Below, piece after piece: positions 46,501 to 56,960 of a DNA stretch of 64,000 bases. The position numbers and the translations under genes are program-made. The first letter of the stretch is position 1. Every line of letters starts with the position of its first letter. The DNA comes from Breviolum minutum Mf 1.05b.01 (lineage: Eukaryota > Sar > Dinophyceae > Suessiales > Symbiodiniaceae). Under the pieces are notes generated by a model. That model did not search any database. It was not told where the DNA came from and worked only from the letters and a program-made list of their open reading frames with translations. Location of the stretch: assembly GCA_000507305.1 (NCBI GenBank), contig DF240049.1, forward strand, positions 2,277-66,276, given 5' to 3'.

Positions 46501-49500
46501 ACAGCTGTTCGCCCCTGGCCACGGTGACGACAGGGGCACCGATCACATGAGCCAACCAAGAAAAAACTGAATCCCATGAAGCATGAAATCTTGATTAGAT
46601 CACAAAAAACGGGATTTTAGGTTTGATTTCATTCTCTCTAGAAAAGTACCCCAAAAAACCTCCTTCGTTTTTTCACTGCTCACATATCTAGCCTTGGAGA
46701 TAGAAACTTCCACCTCGATAGAAAAAGTCCATGATCTCGGCTTGTATGGACCCTTTATGAAAGCAACAATCCCAAAGAAAATATTGGGAATGGCTAGCAT
46801 TTGAAATTCACATCTACTTTCACTTTAAGTCTACATGTCTTAGATGTTATCAAATTTCAACCAAAAAGTGTTGGAGATAAATCTGATCTTTCTTACCAAA
46901 TTTTCCATTAAAATTAACACCCCAAAATCCCATCATCCCAGCAAGCTGCAAGGTTTCCGATTTCCGCCTGGTCTTCAGGTAGCGATGTTTAAAGCTGCGA
47001 AGTTGTTGTGGCAATACAAAGGTTTCAGGTACAAAATCAAATTGACCACTACCCATCTGTTGCGCCATTCGTTGGAAGTTATCCCACATACGATCTTTCC
47101 TGCGAGGGCCGACGTTCTGAAGGAAGTTCTCGGGAGAACTTCCAAAGGTCGAGCTTTTTTTGGTTGATCGATTCAATGATTTCAATACTTTCAATCATTC
47201 ACCAACCTGAAATAACCCCAAATTTGGGTGGCTTTCCCTTAACGCTGAAAACAGCCCTCCTCCATCGTAAAACGACTATGACTATCATGTCCACTTCATG
47301 AAGGATTTGATCGTGTCACCACCATGGTAAAAACAATCCGGCTTTCACCAGTTGATTTGGAAACTTTCCAGAATTTTCGTGCGGCTTTCTTTATACATCC
47401 TAATATGGAGGCTTTCCATACATCATCAACAGTACTCGACTACCCATGCATACGCAGCTTCGGCGCTTCTTTCGGCTTGAAATTGAATCAACTCTGGCAG
47501 ACTTTAGAGTCAGAAATTGACACTTGTCTGGAGATTGATTTGTTTTTCAATCGCCCGAGAAAACAAAAAAACAAAAACCTCGACAACTTCAACTCGAGTT
47601 TTGTTGAGCCTGGGACTTTTTTACTTAGTGGTTGAACCAACTTCACTTATTCTCACGGGAAAAATATGTGCAAGTAAAAGATGGAGAAATTTGTCCTAGA
47701 AATCAAACAAAACTATTTGAAACCACCATCTAGTTTTGGTTTGGATAAGAACCGAAATAAAAACACCACAGTGTTGGCCCTAGAGTTCTCCTTGTCATAC
47801 TGGTCATAGAGTACGCTGGTTTATAGGGAGAAATAGACAAAAGGTCTGGCAATACAACCCTTACGAGATTCCATCAAATCCTGATTTCATTGCCTCTTGA
47901 AATTGCTACAAAAAAACAAAAAAACATCATTCCACAAAAAATCATTGGTTAGTTTGATTTCCCATCCTCCTGGGACAGAACTTCCCTATATATATAAACA
48001 ACTTCCCCCCACCAAAAAAAACACCACACGTTTCACCCAAAATCTTTCGCCTGGTGAGCTCTGTGGAGGCGGGGAAATGATTCACACGTTGGAACTCGTG
48101 CATCATACGATGGACGTTCTCTCCTCAGCTGGGAAGGGCGGGTGGTTGGGAGATGGGTTTTCGGATGGTTGGTTGGGTTCCGAAAAGCAAAAACTAGACC
48201 TACAAAAACTACAACATCGTCCAGCTTTCAACCAAGATATGGTGAATACCGCGGCCAGTGCTACAAATTTAGTATCTACTACTGTCATTGAATTTCGAAT
48301 GTATGTATATATGCATACACATATATCTATACGCCGTCAATACCACTTGAAAAAATGAGATGTGTAGATCTTGGGGGAGAGTACTCGGGTTACCCGAAAA
48401 AACCAAGGGATGGAAGGATAAAGATGTGATGGCTTGCAATGTTTCCCTTCAACATCACTGGAAAAGGTTGAACATTGCCATTGTTTGAAGCCCGGGGTGA
48501 TCTCTAAAGAAACACGGCCTAAATGGAACTTTTTTTTGTAAAACCTGTTGGTTCTTGTCCTTTTTTGGGAACATCTTTGTACTACCTACCTTGGTACTAA
48601 TCGATACAAATCGCCTTAATCCTTCATTCTCAGGTTCACCTGCGGGTGCCCCAAAGACATCTGTGACCTTTGCCACCAACATCCATCAAGTGTTGGATCA
48701 TCCTTGGAAAAGAAAGAAACATCTACGAACCACCAATCAATTTTGGGGTTTCAGGGTAGTTTTTCGAGGTGTAACCCTCTCAAACACCATCATAGCAAAC
48801 GCCTATGATCACTATTTGTTCTACCCCGGGAGTTTTTGGAAAGGCACCAAAAACCATACTGACACGATCGAGACTCTCATGCGAGGCCCAGTCCAACTAA
48901 TGAGCCAGTCCTGCAACAAAACTCCGCGAAGATGTCACATTGCAGGTGTGATTCTATGGAAATTTCACGAATGGACAACCCCCCCTAAAATAGCCATCAA
49001 TTGGAGCTTTCCAACATTCCGAAATTTGGAATCCATTTAAGGTAATTCCTTCGGAGTTTTTCCCAAAAAATCCAAGTGCCCATCATCTTTTAGTAGCCAT
49101 TGCATGCTAATCTCCAGTAGCTGTAGGTGTAACAAAAAATCAATTGAAAATCTTTAAAGGAGTCCTTTGATTTGATATTTCCCAAGGATCGCGTCTTGCC
49201 AAATCCTTTTCTGGCCGTGTGGCTCCCACATACGTTACACCGGGCCTACCATTCATGGTTACTATATTGTCACTGAAAACCACCATGTGGTCCCAACAAA
49301 AAAGGTCGAGGTTGAAGTTAACAAGTGAAGAAGAAACATCAAACAACCAGAAACAATACCGTTTTGGCATCTTTTGGTAGAATCAGGTACAGCAAGGGAA
49401 ATTTCCCACAACTAACGTCTTGATGCTGTGAAAAAATCACGAAGTGTTGCGATTTTTATCCCGGCTATTTGGCATTCCGGGAAGACTAGACAACTTTTGA

Positions 49501-50556
49501 TAAGATAATGTACTCTCATACTAGCTTGTAATTGCTCCCGTGAAATTCTGCAGAAAATTAAGCAGTGGCAACCAAACCCGGTTAACATTCCACCATACTA
49601 TACTGATTGGTATATAGTATATGGACACATATGTATATATGTATACACATATATACATATATTCCTAATAAGGCTAGAATAATGAATCACCATATCACTG
49701 GATATTTCCAACCTCCCCCCGAAAAAAACTGTAAATAAAAGGCATCAACTAGTCACCCTGAATTTCCCAGACTGATTTGCTGGTCCTCCCCTTTGGTTGG
49801 ACGAAAACCTGAGGAAACTGGAACATCCACTCTTTCTGGAGATTTTATAAAGATGAGAGAGTTTCGGGTCATTCATGACGAGTTTACCAAAGAATACATA
49901 TCTCCAACTTTTCATGAATGTCTGTGGCTCGGGCGTATGACAAAAATCCATAGATTTCAGTCATGAGGTCACTAGTTAGTGGTTGAACCATCCATCTGAA
50001 AAAAAAGATGCTTGTCAAATGAGGTCATCTTCCCACCCTATTTTAGGGATGAAAATAACACATATTTGAAGCCTGCACCTAGATCACATCAGAAGATTCA
50101 ACCATCATTGAAATCTATGAGGATCTCAACATATCATTGTACTTGGAACATTTCACCCGCTGCTTGATCCTGAAAAGTTAACAACCGAGTAACCCTCTCC
50201 CACTTTTCTGGGTGAAGAATTCCAAGCAGCAGTCAACAAAGACAAAACATCTTCCTTCCAAACCTTTCCAGGTAAAGTTTCCACTTAGCCATCAGCCCAT
50301 CCCATCAAAATATCAATATAAAGTTATATTTAACATATCCCTTACCCAAACCTTGAAATAATAGGTAGTTTAGATTTTTTTCCCCTAAACCTGGTTTAGA
50401 ATTTTCAGAATATTTTTTCCCTTAAAAAACGCCAAACAAAACACCAAAATCGCTGTTGCTTCTTCCCTTCAACAGAAAATCCAACTGAGGGCTCCCAGCC
50501 GTTGTGTAGAAAGGTCTCTCGCACCAAAGGTGCATGGATTCGGTCGATCCGGAAGC
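40438..50556 (-). CDS. Tubulin tyrosine ligase-like polyglutamylase (TTLL4/5-like), multi-exon gene
   Basis: An ATP-grasp enzyme that adds glutamate side chains to tubulin in cilia, flagella and other microtubules. Exons in order: 50556-50486 (RIDRIHAPLVRETFLHNGWE), ~48117-48051 (FQRVNHFPASTELTR), 47099-46968 (KDRMWDNFQRM...FDFVPETFVLP), 46514-46415 (WIVKPTASSQGRGIFI), 45888-45846 (VVVSRYVEKPLLIQG), 44730-44699 (KFDLRIYVL), 44347-44264 (VTSFRPLRAYVYREGLTRFA), 43590-43449 (HLTNYSINK, GHKWSLSAL), 43119-43028 (MWSRIMDIIVKTLL), 42560-42492 ([21 protein letters not shown]), 41904-41887 (VNTSPP) and 40567-40438 (SPLDKQIKSSLLADAF). All ATP-grasp landmarks are present in order. The SRY and SPLD signatures favour TTLL4/5-type enzymes. 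The part between NGWE and FQRV and the true 5' and 3' ends were not resolved. Confidence 0.9.
41887..41904 (-). CDS. Candidate TTLL 18-nt micro-exon: VNTSPP
   Basis: After PWLLE every TTLL continues V-N-x-S-P. The only such sequence between the flanking exons is VNTSPP here, with Asn completing the metal site. A GT donor (GTTAAT) after CCT joins in phase to AESPLD. The base context before it is TTTTACC, not AG, so either the acceptor is unusual or this match is chance. Confidence 0.5.
42492..42560 (-). CDS. TTLL exon: [10 protein letters not shown]...PWLLE
   Basis: This 69-nt, 23-codon exon encodes [20 protein letters not shown] and LLE. The Asp of GFD and the final Glu are Mg-ATP ligands. 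The acceptor is CCACGAG. The exon must end right at Glu; the next bases are GCCCCC, so the donor is GC or irregular, not GT. Confidence 0.92.
42796..42835. repeat. 20-bp tandem duplication
   Basis: Two perfect, adjacent copies of AAATCGCTTCAAAAAGCCCA lie in an intron of the TTLL gene between the MDIIVK and CFELYG exons. Confidence 0.9.
43028..43119 (-). CDS. TTLL exon: IMDIIVKTLLAVE
   Basis: This 92-nt exon encodes IGINVKEMWSRIMDIIVKTL then LAVETLGVSN, matching W..I.D...KTL...E of TTLL enzymes. The acceptor is AATTGAG and the donor is a canonical GTACCA. Phase matches both neighbours. Confidence 0.88.
43449..43590 (-). CDS. TTLL exon: HLTNYSINK
   Basis: This 142-nt exon encodes EHLTDVYRHLTNYSINKGAE, NFQENQRVQADNYGHKW and SLSALNRHLR. 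HLTNYS.NK is the family signature; His/Asn residues here face the nucleotide. The acceptor is GCTCCAG and the donor is a canonical GTTTCT. Confidence 0.93.
44264..44347 (-). CDS. TTLL exon: PLRAYVYREGLTRFA
   Basis: This 84-nt, 28-codon exon follows GGCTTCAG and encodes VTSFRPLRAYVYREGLTRFA then SKPYSTDE. The donor is GA (GATGAG then GAGCAG); there is no GT nearby. The heptamer AGGAGCA occurs at both ends of the following intron. Confidence 0.9.
44699..44730 (-). CDS. TTLL micro-exon: KFDLRIYVL
   Basis: A 32-nt exon between GACTGCAG and a canonical donor GTGCCT. It encodes LKFDLRIYVL, the most conserved strand of TTLL ATP-grasp domains. It is joined in phase on both sides. Confidence 0.9.
45267..45347. 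repeat. 14-bp direct repeat pair
   Basis: TGGTGGGTTACATT occurs at 45267-45280 and 45334-45347, with 53 bases between. It is in a TTLL intron. It could flank a small insertion or be a partial duplication. Confidence 0.7.
45846..45888 (-). CDS. TTLL exon: SRYVEKPLLI
   Basis: This 43-nt exon encodes VVVSRYVEKPLLIQG across its donor. TTLL enzymes read (V/Q)(S/Q)RY....PLLI.G..FD here. The acceptor is ACCAAG and the donor is GTTTGT. The intron's first bases GTTTG equal the first bases of the next exon, so the cut point is ambiguous by sequence alone. Confidence 0.88.
46415..46514 (-). CDS. TTLL exon: ATP-binding WIVKP and SQGRGI
   Basis: This 100-nt exon begins after GGCCAG. It encodes GEQLWIVKPTASSQGRGIFI then LRNLVELPLKESE. 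The Lys of WIVKP and the glycine-rich SQGRG loop hold ATP. The most consistent donor is GC after GAA (GCTGGG), which leaves phase 0 for the next exon; GT donors a little either side are possible. Confidence 0.88.
46968..47099 (-). CDS. TTLL exon: RKD and FVLP segment
   Basis: This 132-nt exon follows CTCGCAG. It encodes KDRMWDNFQRMAQQMGSG then QFDFVPETFVLPQQLRSF and KHRYLKT. It matches TTLL (RKD.L..N...M....F...P.T(F/Y)VLP). The donor is GC (ACCAG then GCGGAA); joining it to G-GGC-GAA of the next exon restores KTRGEQLWIVKP. Confidence 0.85.
47624..47733. mobile_element. Short inverted-repeat element, family 1 copy
   Basis: The left end reads CTTAGTGGTTGAACC and the right end TTTGAAACCACCATCTAG, imperfect inverted repeats related to the reference copy at 22515. 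About 110 bp, in a TTLL intron. Confidence 0.5.
48051..48117 (-). CDS. TTLL exon: VNHFP motif
   Basis: The frame reads NVHRMMHEFQRVNHFPASTE and LTR, matching the near-universal TTLL motif NHFP...ELTRKD. The donor is GC (ACCAG then GCGAAA), which joins exactly to GAAAGATCG of the next exon to give ELTR-KDRMW. The acceptor is one of several AGs at about 48112-48118. Confidence 0.8.
48590..48639 (-). CDS. Possible small exon inside the TTLL gene
   Basis: A 50-nt segment lies between CCCGCAG and a donor GTAGGT. It encodes EPENEGLRRFVSISTK. The splice sites are good but the sequence does not match the expected TTLL segment at this place. Confidence 0.3.
49974..50082. mobile_element. Short inverted-repeat element, family 1 copy
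   Basis: The left end reads CTAGTTAGTGGTTGAACC, followed by CATCTGAAAAAA as in the reference copy. The right end reads TTTGAAGCCTGCACCTAG. It is 109 bp with no coding capacity, in a TTLL intron. Confidence 0.6.
50486..50556 (-). CDS. TTLL exon: N-terminal substrate-side segment
   Basis: The acceptor CCTCCAG precedes GFRIDRIHAPLVRETFLHNG and WEPS. TTLL enzymes have a Y-x-x-N/D...LV...L...G-F/W segment at this place, just before the LLW motif. The donor may be GTTGGA at 50485, but the frame stays open further, and a DFGVLFG-like stretch near 50430 could represent the LLW motif. Confidence 0.55.
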
Positions 50557-50660
50557 CTGGAGGGAAGCCTCGACCATCAGACCTTGGTTTTTGCGTACAA
50601 AAACCCTGGTTGGTTTGGGGCTTCCCCACAAAAACCAATGAGTGAAATGGTGAAATAACT

Positions 50661-50779
50661 CCATTTATTGCGGTTTCCTAAAATGGTGGTGCCCAACAAC
50701 TATTGGTTTTCCTACTAAAAATTGACCATTTTGGGGCTGTTTTGGGGGTACCACCATTTTAGAAAACACCCATTTATTG
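50661..50779. mobile_element. Inverted-repeat element with perfect 10-bp flanking direct repeats
   Basis: The termini GGTTTCCTAAAATGGTGGT (50672-50690) and ACCACCATTTTAGAAAACA (50750-50768) are inverted repeats. The unit is bracketed by CCATTTATTG at 50661-50670 and again at 50770-50779, exactly what a target-site duplication would look like. The roughly 99-bp insert has no reading frame. A MITE or introner-like element is the best description. It lies between two minus-strand exons of the TTLL region. Confidence 0.7.
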
Positions 50780-51051
50780 GGGTGACATACCCCAGCTACC
50801 TTTTCAGAAAGCCATTGATAGGGGTTAAGTTATGACTCCATTTATCAGAAGTCATTCACATTGGAGTCCGTGAAGGTTAAAAACGGCTTCCCTTCTTAAA
50901 CACTAGAATTTTTTACCCACTGCGAACCATTTTTCTCACATGTAAAATTGTTTTTAGAATGACTAAGGGAGGGATGGAAGCAAAGATGGAATGAACAATC
51001 AAACGTGAAGTTTTCGGTACTGTGGCTTGACGACCTTTCTACGCGGCTCAC

Positions 51052-51134
51052 CAATTGAGCTTGGTAGTTTATCCCATTCCTTGCAAGGGTTTCCATGCGA
51101 GATTTCATGAACGATAAGATGTGGTGTACAGAAC
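51052..51134 (-). CDS. Possible N-terminal exon of the TTLL gene
   Basis: This 83-nt exon lies between CCAACAG and a canonical GTGAGC donor. It encodes SVHHILSFMKSRMETLARNG and INYQAQL. It is about 0.5 kb upstream of the first recognised TTLL exon on the same strand. Assignment rests on position; a second open frame (FCTPHLIVHEISHGNPCKEW) exists. Confidence 0.4.
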
Positions 51135-51249
51135 CTGTTGGTAGCTCCAAATCGCTTTCCCCATCCTCCAATTTGGATCCGGGATTTTAGATACCTCAAT
51201 TTCTCCATTGATTCCTAGCATCAAGAGCTCATGTAGTGAGGTTGACCAA

Positions 51250-54200
51250 TATGGACACTGACACTACATACTGAACCAGGATGTTTTCATAAGTTTCTGT
51301 ACGGCTGATCATCTTTTGCTAGGTACAAAATGCTGACAACAACAGTTGCAACACGCCGTATATTGGTGTTGTTGAAACTCATCTTACAACTAGGAATCTA
51401 CATCATAGTGGCGTCAAACATTTCGGTTTAGACAAGACAAGTGACATCAACTTGGCCAACGAGGCAAACTTTGCTCCAGGTTGAACCTTGAGTGTGGAGA
51501 AGGTGGTTCCGGTGGAATTGATATCGCCAACACAAAAAATCACCCCGTTTATTCACATTCATCCATCAGTTTCAAACCTGGGATTTGGTTTGTCCTAAAA
51601 CATTTGGCGCTGAAACCCCAATATCTTCTCATTTTAGGATTATTTTTGGCAGAAATGCACATTGATCCTAATTGATTCACATCAACCAGTCGTACTTGTT
51701 TTGTTGGAGAGAACTTGAAATCACATGTCTTTCCAGATCTCAACATCCAAAAATTTGAAACTTTTGACGTTGACTTCGAAGGACATGTGGCATCATCGTG
51801 CATGGTTTGTTGATTCACATTTTCATCTTGTGTCCCTTGGAAAAGAAAACTGCACCAAACCAAAAAGACTCACAAATAATATAACACACCATTTTTCCAA
51901 AGGCTTATCTTTTAATAACCAACTCTTTTTCAGCAAAAAATCCTTTGGGTTTACTACCACTCAAACCAACTACCGTGGTTCATGGTGAACGAAAATCCCC
52001 ATGTGATCGAAAAAACCGGATGCCGATTTCTTCCAGACACCGGGGCCAAATCCATGAATGGCACTTCAGTCCACCTGGCTGGAAGCTTAAATCAACCAAC
52101 CAAAAATCTCACTGAAAACTTACTTCTTGTTGGTTGTTTTATAAGCCAAACCAGAAGGACATCATTACAACTTGTCTTCCAATTTGTTGTGTTTTTTTTT
52201 GAAGGGCTTTTTGAACAATTAGTTTTTAGGTGGGGCAGATCTTTTGGAAAGTTTCTTAGGTACAACTCCAGGAACTTGTTGAAACAATCCTTCAAAAGTC
52301 AAGAACGCTGGAAAGTTGGGAACCTGGAAAATTCTTGCGGAGGGAAGTGTGCCATACAATGAGGATTTCTGATTGTTTTTTTTAAGAGTTGGGATAAGGC
52401 ACGTGTTGCGTTACGAAGTCGTATTGGCTTGGCCTGTTACCTGAAAATGATAGCAAGACGTTGTCACTTTCGCAGTTGAAATGAATGTTGCACCTCCAAA
52501 AAAGTAATGGCTAACACCTAAAAATGAAGGTTTGGAAAATGACTTTCCTTTTCAATTGGACGATTTTCAGGCTCCATGGGTTGTTTGGGGAGTACACTTT
52601 CTGAAAAGGAGTGGCAAATCCCATCGAACTCCATTTAATTTTGGGTCCTGTGTCAACAAACAGGGTATGACAATAAACCGCGGGTTGATTTTTTGAAACC
52701 AAAGCTCGCCTAAAAAAACATCTGCGTCAGAGTATCTCACCTTTTTCAACATCTTCAAACAAAAACAGAAGATTCCTCACAAACGAACCAGCATTGCAGC
52801 ATTGCGTTTTTTTTTTTTTCGGTGATCAGGTGATCATACTGGCTGGTTGAGAGGGATTCCTGGAATGGGCTATACCCTCCCTAAAACTGAAATAGCACCT
52901 GAAAATAGACCTCTGGAAAAGGGAATTCCTATTGGAAACCACCATTTTCAGGTGCTATGTTAGTTCCAGGGAGGGTAATCATTCCTATTATATTGAAAGA
53001 GGGCTACCTGCCTAGATAATTCAAACAAGAAGTTTGTTGTTATTGCCCAAAATTCAGGAGTCTCTGGTAGATCCCAAAACAAGATTCATTGGCATCTCTA
53101 TCACCACCAAAAAGCTTGTATGAAACAAGTCATAAACAACAGGATAAACTACCAACCAACTGGTTTTCAGTATATCAGCCACCCTGAAAAACTCTTGCCT
53201 TGATGACTTACTTGCAACCTGGTGATGATTTTTTCAAGGGTTTTTTTTCCTGAGGGTTACTGCCTGCAAACAAATAACAACTTGCGGGCACCTCCCTTGG
53301 AACAACTGGCAGGTGGGCAGGTTCCAAGGTTCCAACAACCCCCGGTGATCCAACGGTCCAACTCGTTGCACCTTTCACCCAACACGGTCTTCACTCGATC
53401 CAACAACTCGCTGGTGCTCAGCTTCTCTTCCTTGTCAACCTCCGCCTGAACAATGGCTGGCTGGAAAACTCACATGGCTGGGCTGGAAAACCACCATTTA
53501 AATAGGAGATGCACCTTCATAATGGTTGTTTATTCCGTTGTTAGTTTTACCAACTAAGGTTTGATGATCATCCTCCAATCTAAACGAGTCTTCAATCAGA
53601 TATTATTCACCAACAAAATAAATCAAGTAATGGTTAAGTGGTGGTTTGGATACTTTTTTTTGGGATTCGAATCGGGTACCCCTAAGCAAAAATCCCTTGC
53701 AGAAGGGGATATCAGGAATCCAAAAAAACCAATTAACCATTAGCTGATTAAACCATCTCCCAAAAACGGCTAGAAAGCAAACACTTGGAAGGCTTCTATA
53801 GATGATTTTCTCTTGCCTTGACATTTTAGGTTACATTGTTGCTTTATCAGGGGTTACACGACAAAGTTTCAGTTGGATGATGTCTCTTGGAATCATGACG
53901 GACAAAACACAGAATTATTGCATGAGAGTTCCTGGAGTGTATCTAAAGTGATACTACAAACGATAGAGCCACAGGTCAACCTAGGGTACACTAGCCGGTG
54001 CTTTTTACGGAGTCTTGGGCCTTCAAAAAGGCAAAACCTGACAGTTCGGGTAGCGCTCTTTGAACTTGGAGCCATGGCAAAGTGGTGGTGAATTTGTTGA
54101 AAGATATTGCCACATCAGATTTGGAGCATCTGCCCAACAATCCAGGGTTGAAAGGCCAAAAACATGTGAACAAAAACTATGTCCTGCTAGTCATGGTGGT

Positions 54201-54850
54201 GGTGGTGTTTTTGTTTTCACTACTTCTGGCCTTTTTCTCCCAGAGACTTTAGAAGGTGAAATGCCAATCGTACTAGGCAACATGTCCCAGCAATTTCAAG
54301 CAAGAGAATCACGTCAATAAAACCCTGTCAAACCAAAACAACTTCGAGCTGTAACATCTTTTTTTAAAGCATGTTTCCAAAAGCTGTAAATATGATTCTC
54401 CCTCATTTATCCCAAACATTTTATAACTTACACTAATTGAAACTAACCATAAGGCAAGCCCTTGAAAGATAGGCCACTTATTACCCAACAAAAGGAAAAA
54501 AACATCAACTCCAACTCATACCCTTTTTTAGGGACAAGTTGTTACAAACCTTCACGATTCCTTTCAGGGCAAATGGGCCTCCCCATCCGAGTCATCTCCA
54601 GGTATCTGCTCCCATAAGCCACTTCGGAGCATTCCTTGGCGAAAATGTTGATTTTCGTTTTTACCACAAGAAAGCAAGGTTGTTAGTTGATCTGTTGGGT
54701 TTTTGTACGATCTTTATATGTGTCAAAAAGATATGGGAAGTAGTATGAGATTTATGTTTTCTCAGTTGTTTTTTTTTGAAAATTGGACTCTTCCCTTTTG
54801 TTTGGACATAAGTGCTTTGAAACGAAAACTCTTGATTTGTCTCCCTTCAA
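51250..54850. other. Unassigned stretch upstream of the TTLL gene
   Basis: No exon is called with confidence. It is intron- or spacer-like and contains the long inverted-repeat element at 52873-52977. Several frames are open on both strands near 53220-53450 and 53890-54170 without family support. Confidence 0.3.
52873..52977. mobile_element. Inverted-repeat element with 34-bp arms
   Basis: The left arm 52873-52906 starts TACCCTCCCTAAAACTG. The right arm 52944-52977, read in reverse complement, starts TACCCTCCCTGGAACTA. About 30 of 34 positions match by eye. Total 105 bp. It has no coding capacity and its sequence differs from the other two families. Confidence 0.7.
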
Positions 54851-54875
54851 CTTCACAGAAAGCTTGGTTGCATAC

Positions 54876-54947
54876 TGAAGCTCCCAGTACAACGGCTGGT
54901 CCCACATCTGGCTCTGCCGTCTTGGCACAAACCACCAAGGGCCGACG
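54876..54947 (-). CDS. Unrecognised exon
   Basis: A 72-nt, 24-codon exon lies between GGCTTCAG and a donor GTATGC. It encodes RRPLVVCAKTAEPDVGPAVV and LGAS. All three minus frames are open here, and another (SLWDVDIFGFSVGPWW) is also protein-like, so the frame is tentative. Confidence 0.4.
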
Positions 54948-55005
54948 CTGAAGCCAAAAATGTCCACGTCCCACAGAGATTGAGCAAAACTCAAATAATA
55001 TTCAA

Positions 55006-55133
55006 CAGGTGGTGGTTGAACCACCCATGTGAAAAATATGAGTCAACATGGAAATCTTCCAATGAGTCAGAATGTACATCTTCTCCAATTTTCCAAGCAA
55101 AAAATAACAAGTAATATTGAAACCACAACCTAG
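55006..55133. mobile_element. Short inverted-repeat element, family 1 copy
   Basis: The left end reads CAGGTGGTGGTTGAACCACC, followed by CATGTGAAAAA. The right end reads ATTGAAACCACAACCTAG. About 128 bp. A lone left end of the same family (CTAGTTGGCTTCAACCCATCTG) occurs at 56453. Confidence 0.5.
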
Positions 55134-56689
55134 CCATTCATATCTACCATACCTCTAGTTTATCCATTGAACAATTGTCCAACGCTATGACGCTCAACAA
55201 AACACACTTCATGGGTTGACTGCGACCTAATTCACTGGTCAAAATATGATGATAAACCAACCTCTGCATCACGACTCCTAAGGCATCTTACATGACAACT
55301 GCCTGTTCTTCAGAAACATCGCATGGTCTTTGCAGCCACGATTGGAAGAGACAATAGGTAATGGTTGAAATTCATCAACCACACTCCATTCTTCGACTCA
55401 ACACATAAATAACATCATCCAAATCTTCATCTATACCAACATACACAAATTTTGTACAATCAAAACATGAATCATTTTCAGCCTCAGCAGTTTTTTTGTC
55501 AGCTTGGGGCTGATGGGGAGAAATCGCCGAATGAAACTGGTCAAAGTGGTTGGTAAGCTGCTGCCGCTACTTGTAGGTGTCGAGCAATTTGCTATGGATG
55601 CCATTCCTCAATGCAAAAAATTCTGGCAGAACATGGAGATTTCTGAGATGATTTCCAAGGCGAATGGTTTTGAGCGAATATATTTTTTTGCCAAGTATGA
55701 GTTGTTTTCATACATTTGACCCCAGTTAGGAGGGAGATAGAACCACACGCCTACAAATCACACCAGTTGTAAGTGCGTTATAAGCCTTGTAAAACCAGGT
55801 TTCGGAGGGATGCCCAGTACTGTCGTGAATCATGCTGAGAAGCTCACAAAACACACCATGGCTTGGTGAAGGTCAGGTGGAAATCAATGGGTGTTGGATC
55901 ATAAGGATCCCTTTCTTATGCCTTATGAAATGATCCCTATTTAAGTGGGTTTGAGTTTTCCCTCCTGTATGAAAACTATTCAACACGCTTTTTGGTCCAC
56001 TATTCAAGTTTCAGCTTCTGTTTTTTGATGAGCAAGGTATGTCTATATGCCTTGTTTTGAAACCATTTTAAGGGTAGCTTAGGCCGGATCCAGACCACTG
56101 ATCTAGGTCATTCATACTTCCCGAAACATGAATGTTATGAGGGTCGGTTCATGACGGGATTCAAAAAATGGATGATTTCATACGTCCTCAGAAAAACGGG
56201 GTGGGAATAGCATACAATGTCCCAAAAAAGTGACTATAACAAGGCATCCTTTTACACCAGACTTTTACCTGGATGCAAGATCCATCAACCATCTTCTAAA
56301 TCGATGTCACTATACCCCCAATTGCTTGCCAAGATACGACTGGTCATGATAGATGGCAAACCATCCTGTCATGCTTGCTTTCAAGGCGATAACTGATGAC
56401 TGTGAATGCGTTGTTTGATATCAGATCAAAACAGTGTAACCATATTTATTTACTAGTTGGCTTCAACCCATCTGACAAACATATTTAGTCGCAGCTATTT
56501 CTACATACTTTTTCATCAAACGAATCTATCCCACTAAACGGGAAAAAGGGAAAAAATCATTGACTCAAAAGTTCCTTCTGGTGGGCCAACAGTATCACTT
56601 AACTCCTGCCACCCTCAAAATTACCATACATTTGGCTTATTTGACACCCCCAAAATGGGTCCCATTTAATGACCCCTGTAAATCGATGA

Positions 56690-56960
56690 GCTGAAGAAAA
56701 CGTCGTCTCCGGCAGCCTGGGTCATCCCATGCCTTGGAATCACCAGATCGAACGGCAAGCAAGGATTTTGTTTTGCACAAACTTTTTGGTTTTTGCTCAT
56801 GTCACCACAGAAAACGATTACATTCATTATATAGCTATCTTTTTTGCTTTTGTGTTTGTTTCTCTTTTTACATTTGTCTTTCGGAAACAAAAGTGATGGC
56901 CAGCGACGTGATGGCTTGAAGGTATCTGGATCAATTTCTTGAAATTTCACAATCAAATTT
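56690..56960 (-). CDS. Unrecognised coding patches
   Basis: One minus-strand frame holds two protein-like parts, EIDPDTFKPSRRWPSLLFPK and, further on, PFDLVIPRHGMTQAAGDDVF, separated by a Lys/Asn-rich stretch that is probably intron. No family is recognised and exon limits are not defined. Confidence 0.3.
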
